Source: Catenovulum maritimum
GTDB taxonomy: Bacteria; Pseudomonadota; Gammaproteobacteria; Enterobacterales; Alteromonadaceae
Length of the DNA stretch: 64,000 nt
Assembly (NCBI RefSeq): GCF_001050375.1
Contig: NZ_KQ130484.1
Location: 1 to 64,000, forward strand
Reading direction: 5' to 3'
Shown: positions 44,286 through 51,608 of the stretch, piece by piece
Numbering within the stretch: position 1 is the first letter of the stretch
Layout of the letters: each line of letters opens with the position of its first letter
Notes under the pieces: model-generated
What the model was told of the DNA's origin: nothing
The model's database searches: none
The model's input: the letters and a program-made list of their open reading frames with translations, nothing else
Made by a program: the position numbers and the translations under genes

Positions 44286-44768
44286 TTAAACTAATTTATG
44301 AAGGCCATTGAGTGGGACTATTTTCAGTAATTGTTCGATATGTGTGCCACAAGGGAGTGTTAATTCAGGTTGTATTTCTGCGAGTGGATACAGCACAAAC
44401 TCTCGAACCTTCATACCATAATGAGGGATGGTCAGGCGATCTGATTCAAGTTCTAAATCACCAAAAAGTAGGATATCTAAATCTAACGTTCTAGGCCCCC
44501 ATCTTTCAGCTTTACGAACTCTACCTTGCTCTTGCTCTATTTTTTGTAGTGCGTCTAATAATTCAATCTCAGTACCGGACCAAGTAAACTCTGCCACTGC
44601 GTTTACATAGTCAGGCTGATCTTGCGGACCCATAGGGCTGCTAGAGTAAAACGAGGAAGCTCGAAATTGCGCTAGTTGAGTTAGGCCCTTTAATGCCCTG
44701 ATCGCATCGTTCAATTGCTGTTTAGGCTGCTGTTGGTTACTGCCTAGACCTATGTAACACTTTCTCAT
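44286..44768 (-). CDS. folK: HPPK, 6-hydroxymethyl-dihydropterin pyrophosphokinase
   Basis: FolK transfers pyrophosphate from ATP to hydroxymethyldihydropterin in folate synthesis. The 160 residues contain CYIGLGSNQQQPKQQLNDAI, SSFYSSSPMGPQDQPDYVNA, RAERWGPRTLDLDILLFGD-like RWGPRTLDLDILLFGDLELE and IPHYGMKVREFVLYPLAEI, all characteristic. Its start overlaps the pcnB stop by four bases (ATGA), so translation is coupled. Confidence 0.96.
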   Translation of the reverse strand: MRKCYIGLGSNQQQPKQQLNDAIRALKGLTQLAQFRASSFYSSSPMGPQDQPDYVNAVAEFTWSGTEIELLDALQKIEQEQGRVRKAERWGPRTLDLDILLFGDLELESDRLTIPHYGMKVREFVLYPLAEIQPELTLPCGTHIEQLLKIVPLNGLHKLV

Positions 44769-46111
44769 GACTTTTCTGAGTTATTCGGTTTTCTTCTTGG
44801 TGCCGCTCTTCTTCTTTTTCGTTGTGGCCTGCGACTGCCTCTTTCTGGTTTATTTAGCTCATTTAGCATTTTGCTTTGTTGCGGCTCTTCAACTTGATAA
44901 AACTGAGTCCACCAGTGGGCTATATCAATTAACTTACCAGCTTCTATTTCCGATCTTAATAATAAGAAATCGTAAGCAGCTCTGAACTTTGGATGCTCTA
45001 ATAATTTAGAACAGCGCTTGCCAGCTCGTTTTTCTAATCTAGGTTGTAGATACCAGATGTCACGAATTGTGCTGGTAAAGCGTTTCGGAATCACGACATT
45101 AAACTGACCACTGTCTAGTACGTGGCCAATGGCAATCACAAAGGCATCATGTGGATTCAATTCTGTTTCGGATAATACTTTTGCTTGTTGTTCTTCAACT
45201 TGATGCCATAACAGGGCAGCGAATAGAAAAGCAGGTGTTACCCGCTTGTCTTGCGCAATTCTTTCATCTGTATTAGTTAAAGCTAAATTAATTAATTGAT
45301 TCGTGATTGAGTTTTCGTCGTTGATGGCAACTAAGTTTGGAAAAATTTGCTGAAATAAGTTGTATTCTTTCAGCATTTTGTAGGTTTCTAAGCCCTGTCC
45401 AGACATAAGCATTTTTAAACATTCTTCAAACAGTCTCGCTTTTGGAATGTTTTGCAGTAATGGCGCTAATTGGTGAATTGGATCTGCTGTGCGAGGCGTA
45501 ATTTGCATACCTAGTTTAACGGCAAACCTAACCGCCCGTAGCATCCGCACAGGGTCTTCTCTATATCGAGTTTCTGGATCGCCAATTAAGTCAATCTCAC
45601 GATTCTGAATCGCTTTAACACCGCCCCAGTAATCTCTTACGCTAAAGTCTGCAATATTGTAGTAAAGTGAGTTACATGAAAAGTCACGACGCTCAGCGTC
45701 TTCTTCTATACTGCCGTAGACATTATCTCTAAGCAATTGACCATGTTCAGATTGCTTGGCTTGTTCAGGTTCCTCTGTGTGATGTCCCCTGAAGGTTGCA
45801 ACTTCAATAATTTCTCGGCCAAACATGATATGAGCTAAACGAAATCGTCTACCGATTAAGCGACAGTTACTAAATTCTTTTTTGATTTGTTCTGGTGTTG
45901 CGTTAGTTGCTATATCAAAGTCTTTTGGTTTTAAACCGAGCAGAATATCTCGAACACCACCGCCCACTAAATAAGCTTCGTATCCGCAATCTTTTAAGCG
46001 GTATAAAACTTTAAGCGCACTTTTGCTGATATCTTTTCTAGAAATCGGATGCTCAGAGCGAGTGATTATTTGTAATTGGCTAGCTGATGTGTCTGATTTT
46101 TTAGGTTTCAA
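44765..46111 (-). CDS. pcnB: Poly(A) polymerase I
   Basis: PcnB adds poly(A) tails to RNA and promotes decay. The 448-residue protein has the nucleotidyltransferase motif LVGGGVRDILLGLKPKDFDI, RLIGRRFRLAHIMFG, the RRDFSCNSLYYN motif and DPETRYREDPVRMLRAVRFA. The C-terminal 30 residues are very basic (ERGSRRPQRKRRRAAPRRK), as in PcnB proteins, and likely bind RNA. It overlaps folK at its 3' end. Confidence 0.95.
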   Translation of the reverse strand: MKPKKSDTSASQLQIITRSEHPISRKDISKSALKVLYRLKDCGYEAYLVGGGVRDILLGLKPKDFDIATNATPEQIKKEFSNCRLIGRRFRLAHIMFGREIIEVATFRGHHTEEPEQAKQSEHGQLLRDNVYGSIEEDAERRDFSCNSLYYNIADFSVRDYWGGVKAIQNREIDLIGDPETRYREDPVRMLRAVRFAVKLGMQITPRTADPIHQLAPLLQNIPKARLFEECLKMLMSGQGLETYKMLKEYNLFQQIFPNLVAINDENSITNQLINLALTNTDERIAQDKRVTPAFLFAALLWHQVEEQQAKVLSETELNPHDAFVIAIGHVLDSGQFNVVIPKRFTSTIRDIWYLQPRLEKRAGKRCSKLLEHPKFRAAYDFLLLRSEIEAGKLIDIAHWWTQFYQVEEPQQSKMLNELNKPERGSRRPQRKRRRAAPRRKPNNSEKS

Positions 46112-46251
46112 TACCTTTTTGCACAGCTTTACGACTTGATTAATGATAACTAAACCTATTGAGGTAAAAATTTTGGCGCAATGATATAACAGACTCGATA
46201 AAATGAAAATTTTTGCAGTGAAAAATGCTTATATTTTCTGCAAAAAAGTGA

Positions 46252-47118
46252 TTATTGGCTGAAAATTGATGATTTTGGAATTTGTTGGGGTCGCCAATTG
46301 TCGATTGCCCAAGTTAAAATTGTTTCTTTGGATTCAAGGTTTAACTCTAGAGGCGGCTTTTGACCTAAAATATTGAGCACTTGAGTTATTTGCTGAGCTA
46401 TGTCGTGTTCGCTGACACTCGGAGCGCCATTTTGCTTACTTAGCTTTCGGCCGTCTTGTGCTAAAACTAAAGGTAAATGTGCATACTGCACCGTTGCTTG
46501 ATTTAAGCTGTTATAGAGCGCTATTTGCCATACACTGGTTTCGAGTAAATCCTGGCCTCTGACAACATGGCTCACTTTTTGGAATATATCGTCTAATACC
46601 ACCGCTAACTGGTAGGCGTAAAGTCCATCACGCCGGAATAGTACGAAATCATCAAAAGCTTGCTTACTGTCTACTTTTACTTGGCCGTGGATTAAGTCGC
46701 TAAAGTGTTCAATATTTTTGGGGTTATTATATCGAATAGCGTTGCCTTGGCTCGATAAGTTGAGCTGTTTGCAAGTTGCAGCATGTACGCCACCGTTTGC
46801 TTTAATTTGTTGTCGAGTACAATTACAACAATATGCTTTGTCCTGCCTCAACCAATCGTTTAGCTGCTGCTGATAGGCTTCTAACCGAGTACTTTGATAA
46901 AGGATTTCACCATCCCAATTTAAGCCAAAACTATTGAGCTGTTGTTGGATGATTTTATCTGCGTCTTTTATTTGCCTTGGAGGGTCTATATCTTCAATTC
47001 TTAACAACCATAACCCTTGGTTGGATTTAGCATCTAAATAGCTTGCGATTGCAGCGACAAGTGAGCCAAGGTGGAGTGGACCTGATGGGGAAGGGGCAAA
47101 ACGGCCTATATACGTCAT
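46252..47118 (-). CDS. gluQ: Glutamyl-Q tRNA(Asp) synthetase
   Basis: GluQ attaches glutamate to queuosine at the wobble position of tRNA-Asp. This 288-residue protein lacks the anticodon-binding domain of GltX. It has RFAPSPSGPLHLGSLVAAIA (HIGH-like HLGS), the zinc-site region YCCNCTRQQIKANGGVHAAT with the following Cys, HVVRGQDLLETSVWQIALYN and KLSKQNGAPSV (KMSKS-like). It lies in the dksA-gluQ-pcnB cluster but is separated from dksA by a strong terminator. Confidence 0.94.
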   Translation of the reverse strand: MTYIGRFAPSPSGPLHLGSLVAAIASYLDAKSNQGLWLLRIEDIDPPRQIKDADKIIQQQLNSFGLNWDGEILYQSTRLEAYQQQLNDWLRQDKAYCCNCTRQQIKANGGVHAATCKQLNLSSQGNAIRYNNPKNIEHFSDLIHGQVKVDSKQAFDDFVLFRRDGLYAYQLAVVLDDIFQKVSHVVRGQDLLETSVWQIALYNSLNQATVQYAHLPLVLAQDGRKLSKQNGAPSVSEHDIAQQITQVLNILGQKPPLELNLESKETILTWAIDNWRPQQIPKSSIFSQ

Positions 47119-47127
47119 GTGAATAAA

Positions 47128-47157
47128 AAAGCCGCTAAATTGTATTTAAGCGGCTTT
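47128..47157 (-). terminator. Intrinsic terminator of dksA
   Basis: GCCGCT...AGCGGC arms with an AAAT/ATTT extension; on the minus strand the stem is followed by TTTTTT. It lies seven bases after the dksA stop, so gluQ expression depends on read-through or on its own promoter. Confidence 0.85.
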
Positions 47158-47163
47158 GTTTAA

Positions 47164-47616
47164 TTAGTAACCCGCGTTTTGTTTTTCTTTGATTTCTGCA
47201 AGCGTTTTACAATCGATACATAAATCGGCTGTTGGTCTTGCTTCTAAACGTCGAATACCAATATCCACACCACATTCATCACAGAAGCCGAAATCATCGC
47301 TTTCGATTAATTGTAAAGTTTTTTCAATTTTCTTGATTAACTTACGTTCACGGTCGCGAGTTCTTAACTCTAGACTAAACTCTTCTTCTTGTGATGCTCT
47401 ATCAACAGGATCAGGGAAGTTTGCTGCTTCGTCCTGCATATGATGCATTGTTTTGTCTACTTCAGCTCTAAGTTGACTGCGCCATGTTGATAGTATCTTC
47501 TTAAAATGCTCTTGTTGATCGGCATTCATGTATTCCTCACCAGGCTTCTCTTGGTAAGGTTGTAAACCGGCCTGAGCTATTATGCCTGTTGCTTTTCTTT
47601 CTGTGCCAGCGGCCAT
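47164..47616 (-). CDS. dksA: RNA polymerase-binding transcription factor DksA
   Basis: DksA binds the secondary channel of RNA polymerase and works with ppGpp in the stringent response. The 150-residue form starting [20 protein letters not shown] is chosen because AGGAGA lies eight bases upstream and the family is about 150 residues; in-frame upstream codons (to 47688) give a non-conserved extension. The coiled-coil ([20 protein letters not shown]) and its acidic tip region ([13 protein letters not shown]), as well as the zinc finger [17 protein letters not shown] with CIDCK, are intact. Confidence 0.96.
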   Translation of the reverse strand: MAAGTERKATGIIAQAGLQPYQEKPGEEYMNADQQEHFKKILSTWRSQLRAEVDKTMHHMQDEAANFPDPVDRASQEEEFSLELRTRDRERKLIKKIEKTLQLIESDDFGFCDECGVDIGIRRLEARPTADLCIDCKTLAEIKEKQNAGY

Positions 47617-47811
47617 GTCAGTTCTCCTAATTCTTTGCCAGTAATCTACTAGGCGCGTATCTATACCAGAAAGCGTAATTAGACGCAATCTTAAAGTAAA
47701 TCAATTCACTATAGTGTGTTATTTTGGGCAATGCAAAGTTAACTAATAATATGAATTGCTCAATAAAGCCAATATATGGGCATTATTTTAGAATTTAAAT
47801 GGGGGAGAAAA

Positions 47812-47989
47812 GAAAAAACGCCTAAAAAGGCGTTTTTTGACGGTTAGCTGCGTATTCCACTATGTAGCGTCCTGCTATATTCCTTGGAAACAATCTTCTG
47901 ATTGATACTAGCTTCATGCTATGTCCTATCCATTACTTATCTCCTTGATAAGCTGAGCTCCTGCCCTTCCTTATATTTGCGTCCTTTCG
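47812..47989 (-). ncRNA. CsrB/RsmZ-like CsrA-sequestering small RNA
   Basis: A region of about 178 bases between dksA and the CpxA-like gene. Its minus strand holds nine GGA triplets in 150 bases, far above chance, mostly as AGGA or AAGGA. Three lie in perfect or near-perfect hairpin loops: CTTATC-AAGGA-GATAAG (47936-47952), TAGC-AGGAC-GCTA (47865-47877) and GGGC-AGGA-GCTC (47955-47966, one G-U). This is the known CsrA-binding arrangement. It ends in a strong intrinsic terminator (47813-47838; AAAAAACGCC/GGCGTTTTTT arms). A TAATAT -10 at 48001-47996 sets the 5' end near 47989. CsrB/RsmZ-type RNAs titrate CsrA/RsmA from mRNAs. Exact ends and whether it is the only copy cannot be told; csrA is not in this window. 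Confidence 0.8.
47813..47838 (-). terminator. Intrinsic terminator of the CsrB-like RNA
   Basis: AAAAAACGCC (47813-47822), loop TAAAAA, GGCGTTTTTT (47829-47838). On the minus strand the stem is followed by a T-rich stretch, a textbook intrinsic terminator. Confidence 0.9.
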
Positions 47990-47995
47990 AGTTAA

Positions 47996-48166
47996 ATATT
48001 AGTCGACTGCAGAAAACTTAAAAGCGAATTATTTAAAACAATAAAGGCATAGTTTTTTTATGCTTTGTTATTTTTTATTTAAAAACAATGTATTAGATTC
48101 TGTTTTTGGCTATAACTTAAATGAGTCCAGGTCATATTCTATATTCAGGAAGGGAAATGTCTTACA
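47996..48166 (-). promoter_or_regulatory. Promoter region of the CsrB-like RNA with a GacA/UvrY-like half-palindrome
   Basis: The -10 candidate is TAATAT (minus strand, 48001-47996). Upstream at 48166-48147 the minus strand reads TGTAAG, eight bases, CTTCCT. The GacA/UvrY upstream element that activates csrB/rsmZ genes is TGTAAG-N6-8-CTTACA; the first half is exact and the second matches four of six. Its centre lies about 167 bases before the predicted start, similar to known examples. No clear -35 is visible, which fits an activator-dependent promoter. Confidence 0.45.
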
Positions 48167-48290
48167 TCTAAGATCGCTTATGCGGAAGGTTGTAAATAAA
48201 CTGACTACTTTATACTGACGCGCTTTGGCTTAGATTTAGGCGAGGTTATAAGTTAGATTTCAAGCTTAAACGTTTCGAAAGGAGGCTATC

Positions 48291-48311
48291 ATGCGTTATG
48301 CCGAATATTAA
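48291..48311 (+). other. Mini-ORF MRYAEY with a perfect Shine-Dalgarno
   Basis: AAAGGAGG at 48278-48285 is followed after five bases by an ATG and six codons (MRYAEY) then TAA. It lies in the gap between the CsrB-like RNA promoter and the end of the CpxA-like gene. A weak promoter (TTGTAA 48190, TATACT 48211) could transcribe it. It may be a leader peptide, a remnant of a gene, or chance. Confidence 0.3.
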
Positions 48312-48334
48312 GACATAACCTAACGGTGTATTGT

Positions 48335-49618
48335 CTAGCGTTTTAACGGTAAATATATTTCTATTATTAGCCCTTGCTCAGGATGATTGCTTGCTATTAT
48401 TTTTCCTGCTAATTTCTCTGTTGCTTTAGCTGCTATTGTCATGCCTAAGCCAAAGCCTGTTGCTTTGCTCTCACCACGAGTAAAAGGTCTAAATAAGTTT
48501 GTTAGTACCTCAGGTTGTAATCCAGGACCAAAATCTCGGACTGCGACTTTTATCTGGTTATCGATTTCAATCGCACTAATTTCGATATCACTATCAGTAT
48601 GCTTTAACGAATTATTGAGTAAGTTATTAAATATTCGGTAAAAAAGTCTTTGGCTCACAGGGAAGGTTTTGTTTAAACCCGTGTATCTAATTTCTCGACT
48701 AGGGTAATCGTAATGAGCTGCATCAATCGTTTCTAAAATAATATTATCGAGATCAACTAAGTCTTCTTGCCCGTTCATCGTTGCATTGTCTAGTTTGGCT
48801 AAATCTAATATTTCGTTGATTAATGCAGTTAAAATTTGAATATCTTTATCTATTTGTTGATGAGATCGGGTGGGCAAATTATTTTCTTCAGCTATTTGTG
48901 ACGCCATTTCGTTAGCGACTTGCATTCTCGCGATGGGGGCTTTTAATTCATGGCTGACATCTGCTAGGAGTTGCTGCTTGTCATCTATTAAAGCATTAAT
49001 TCTTTCCGCCATTAAGTTTATGCTATTTGCTAAGCCTCCTATTTCGTCTTGCCTACGAGTTAGTTTTTCATTTACTCGTGTGTGAAGTTCGCCATCCGAA
49101 AGCAGTGTCACATGCTTTTTCAATCGGCGAATAGGATTTGCCATTAAGGTCGTAATAACCGCACTAAAGACACTAACGAAGAAAAGACTAAAAAGAACAT
49201 GTACCTTGCCATAGCGTTGCCAAAGTTGCTCTAAGGCATCACCTCTGGTTAGCGACACATAGTTAACTTTATATTTGAAGTGGTTTTCTGACTCAACAAT
49301 AAAAGAGCGTGTTGATTGGTCGTTGGCATGCATTAAGTGGCCAAAAATACGGAAACCATTTTGTAAATCTATGATTTCAGCGAGTTCATCAAAAGGTTTT
49401 AGCCAAGGAGGAAAGTGAGGTTGTAGGCTATTTTCATACCTGTGCAGTACTTTTTGGACTTGCCTCTCTATTTTACGTTCGACTGTTGTGTTTTGTTGCG
49501 CTCTTTCCGCGTTTAAGCCAATGATGAGTGAAGCGCTTAATAAGATAAGCGCTTGAGATAACCAAATAATGGCAAATATTTTCCAGAATAAACTGTAAAA
49601 CCTAAATTTTTTAATCAT
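48335..49618 (-). CDS. cpxA: Sensor histidine kinase, CpxA-like
   Basis: A 427-residue inner-membrane kinase with helices at about 10-30 and 142-165, a periplasmic domain of about 110 residues, HAMP (about 165-220), the H box LADVSHELKAPIARMQVANE, N box NNLLNNSLKHTD, G1 VRDFGPGLQPE and G2 GFGLGMTIAAK. CpxA senses misfolded envelope proteins and phosphorylates CpxR. It is somewhat shorter than E. coli CpxA (457). It overlaps the regulator gene by four bases. A perfect CpxR box upstream of cpxR supports the assignment. CpxP is not encoded nearby. Confidence 0.85.
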   Translation of the reverse strand: MIKKFRFYSLFWKIFAIIWLSQALILLSASLIIGLNAERAQQNTTVERKIERQVQKVLHRYENSLQPHFPPWLKPFDELAEIIDLQNGFRIFGHLMHANDQSTRSFIVESENHFKYKVNYVSLTRGDALEQLWQRYGKVHVLFSLFFVSVFSAVITTLMANPIRRLKKHVTLLSDGELHTRVNEKLTRRQDEIGGLANSINLMAERINALIDDKQQLLADVSHELKAPIARMQVANEMASQIAEENNLPTRSHQQIDKDIQILTALINEILDLAKLDNATMNGQEDLVDLDNIILETIDAAHYDYPSREIRYTGLNKTFPVSQRLFYRIFNNLLNNSLKHTDSDIEISAIEIDNQIKVAVRDFGPGLQPEVLTNLFRPFTRGESKATGFGLGMTIAAKATEKLAGKIIASNHPEQGLIIEIYLPLKR

Positions 49619-50319
49619 GCTGCGATAAATTGGTACCCTTGACCGCGAACCGTTTTAATTATGTCTTGGGTTAAGCCTGCTTGCTTGAGCTTTTGTCTAA
49701 CTCGACTGACATGTACATCAATACTTCTATCATATGCGGTTAATTTACGGTGCAGAATGCGTTCGGTGAGGTCTGCTTTGCTGATTAATTGCCCCGAGTG
49801 TTTCATTAATTCAGATAAAACAGAAAGTTCAATGCCTGTTAATTCTATCTTTTGCTCCATGTAAGTACATTCTAGTGTACCTAGATCTAACGCAATTCCA
49901 TGAAATGAAAGATTTTGTTGCGCTTTTTTTACCTGTTGCGGGATAGCGTTATAGCGGCGTGAAACGGCTTGCACACGTGCAAGTAGCTCTCTTGGATTAC
50001 ACGGTTTTGAAATATAATCGTCTGCACCTAACTCTAATCCGAGGATGCGATCTATCTCTTCACCTCGACCGGTTAGCATGATAACAGGAACATCTGTGTG
50101 GCTTCTTATAGAGGGCAATAACTGCAGCCCGGATAATCCTGGCATCATTACGTCTAAAACCATAAGGTCAGGAAGTTTTCCTTGTTTTAGGGCCGTTAAA
50201 ACTGGCGCGCCTAAATTAAATATTTCGCAGGCTAATCCATTGTGGCAAAGATATTCAGATAGCAGACTTGTTAATTCAGTGTCATCGTCGATTAACCAAA
50301 CGGATAAAGCTTTTTCCAT
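49615..50319 (-). CDS. cpxR: OmpR-family response regulator, CpxR-like
   Basis: A 234-residue receiver plus winged helix. The receiver has the acidic DDD (WLIDDDTEL), phospho-accepting Asp in LMVLDVMMPGLSGL, and the Lys in ISKPCNPREL. The segments RGEEIDRILGLELGADDYIS, IELTGIELSVLSELM and KLTAYDRSIDVHVSRVRQKL follow CpxR of E. coli closely. It should control envelope-stress genes. A GTAAA-N5-GTAAA box 169 bases upstream of its start suggests autoregulation. Operon with cpxA. Confidence 0.85.
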   Translation of the reverse strand: MEKALSVWLIDDDTELTSLLSEYLCHNGLACEIFNLGAPVLTALKQGKLPDLMVLDVMMPGLSGLQLLPSIRSHTDVPVIMLTGRGEEIDRILGLELGADDYISKPCNPRELLARVQAVSRRYNAIPQQVKKAQQNLSFHGIALDLGTLECTYMEQKIELTGIELSVLSELMKHSGQLISKADLTERILHRKLTAYDRSIDVHVSRVRQKLKQAGLTQDIIKTVRGQGYQFIAA

Positions 50320-50688
50320 AATATGACAAACCTCTTGAGTGCGTATTATATTTATGACGGCAGTATTGCTTTTATGAACCGAATTATATTTTTTGCTAAA
50401 ACGATATCGCTATTAAATATACTGGACCACAAAGCGTTAATTTACCAGAGTATGGCAACATCACTAGCGAAAATTAAGGTTTACAACGTAAAGATAAGTA
50501 AAGGATTGAGGTGCCTTATAACTAATTTGTTGATCAAAATGAGACTTTAATACCTATTTTTATAAAAAAAATCAGGGTAAAACGCTTTGCCTACTTGAGT
50601 TTATTCTCTGAGCATTGCATTATCGAACATATGTTATGTGCTGTTTAAGCCAACAAGAGAATTTAAATTTACTGATAGGGAAACCCAA
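50320..50688. other. Divergent intergenic region, cpxR and galU
   Basis: A 369-base divergent regulatory region between the CpxR-like gene and galU. It is AT-rich and carries the CpxR box at 50488-50502. A GGGA ribosome binding sequence precedes the galU ATG. I see no credible gene in it. Confidence 0.6.
50488..50502. promoter_or_regulatory. CpxR box
   Basis: GTAAA-GATAA-GTAAA: two perfect GTAAA half sites with the canonical five-base spacer, the consensus CpxR recognition sequence. It lies 169 bases before the CpxR-like start codon and 187 bases before galU, so it could control either or both. Confidence 0.7.
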
Positions 50689-51525
50689 ATGGTTCAAAAA
50701 TGTTTATTTCCAGCCGCAGGTTACGGAACTCGTTTTTTGCCGGCTACTAAGGCACAAGCGAAAGAGATGCTACCAATTGTTAACAAGCCTTTGATTCAAT
50801 ATGGTGTTGAAGAGGCAATAGAAGCAGGCATGCAATATGTTGGCTTTGTTGTGGGTAGAACCAAGCGCGCAATTGCAGATCATTTTGATATTTCTTATGA
50901 ACTAGAAAATGAAATCTCAGGCACTAGTAAAGAAAAATACCTAACGTCAATTCGTCATGTTCAAAATAATGGTATTTTCTCTTTTACCCGCCAACCTGAA
51001 ATGAAAGGTTTAGGCCATGCAATTTTGTGTGGAGAGACTTTAATAGGTAAAGAAGCGTTTGGTGTTATCTTAGCGGACGATTTGTGCTTGCCTGATGAAG
51101 TGGGTGGTGAAGGGGTTATGGCTCAAATGGCTAAAATCCATGAAGAAACGGGTTGTACAGTTGTTGCTTTAATGGAAGTTCCAAAAGAAACAATTTCTAA
51201 ATATGGTGTAATTGCGGGCGATGACATTGGTGATGGTCGTTATCAAGTCACAGACATGGTAGAAAAACCTGCTGTTGAAGATGCACCTTCTAACTTAGCT
51301 ATTATTGGTCGTTATATTTTGACGCCTGATGTTTTCGATATTATTCGTGATACGCCTCCAGGTAAAAATGGTGAGATTCAATTAACTGATGCACTTTTAG
51401 CTCAAGCTAAGCAAGGTAAAGTGATTGGTTATAAATTCAAGGGCAAGCGCTTTGACTGTGGTAGTGTGAAAGGCTTTGTCGACGCAACAAACTATGTTTA
51501 CGAAAACGTATACTCAGACGATTAA
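50689..51525 (+). CDS. galU: UTP--glucose-1-phosphate uridylyltransferase
   Basis: GalU makes UDP-glucose for exopolysaccharide, lipopolysaccharide and glycogen-type sugars. The 278-residue product starts VQKCLFPAAGYGTRFLPATK and continues KEMLPIVNKPLIQYGVEEAI, then GLGHAILCGETLIG, VILADDLCL, EKPAVEDAPSNLAIIGRYIL and KRFDCGSVKGFVDATNYVY. The ATG at 50689 (with AGGGA nearby) is chosen; an upstream in-frame start at 50638 adds 17 non-conserved residues. Proximity to the CpxR box hints at envelope-stress control. Confidence 0.96.
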   Translation: MVQKCLFPAAGYGTRFLPATKAQAKEMLPIVNKPLIQYGVEEAIEAGMQYVGFVVGRTKRAIADHFDISYELENEISGTSKEKYLTSIRHVQNNGIFSFTRQPEMKGLGHAILCGETLIGKEAFGVILADDLCLPDEVGGEGVMAQMAKIHEETGCTVVALMEVPKETISKYGVIAGDDIGDGRYQVTDMVEKPAVEDAPSNLAIIGRYILTPDVFDIIRDTPPGKNGEIQLTDALLAQAKQGKVIGYKFKGKRFDCGSVKGFVDATNYVYENVYSDD

Positions 51526-51550
51526 TGTCTAATTAGTTATGTTATTTATG

Positions 51551-51581
51551 AAAAGGCTGCATGATAAACGCAGCCTTTTTT
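51551..51581. terminator. Terminator between galU and the PP2C gene
   Basis: AAAAGGCTGC (51551-51560) pairs with GCAGCCTTTT (51570-51579), followed by more T. It terminates galU and, with the A-run on the other side, also the convergent operon ending at 51609. Confidence 0.85.
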
Positions 51582-51608
51582 ATTGGTTTAAAATTAGCTC
51601 AAGCTAAC

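Noticed and set aside
47617-47688. Extended N-terminus for DksA
   Set aside because: The 24 extra residues are not DksA-like, while a strong AGGAGA precedes the internal ATG at 47616.
50323-50550. Plus-strand open frame of 75 codons in the cpxR-galU gap
   Set aside because: No ribosome binding site, unusual composition, and it overlaps the divergent promoter region with the CpxR box.
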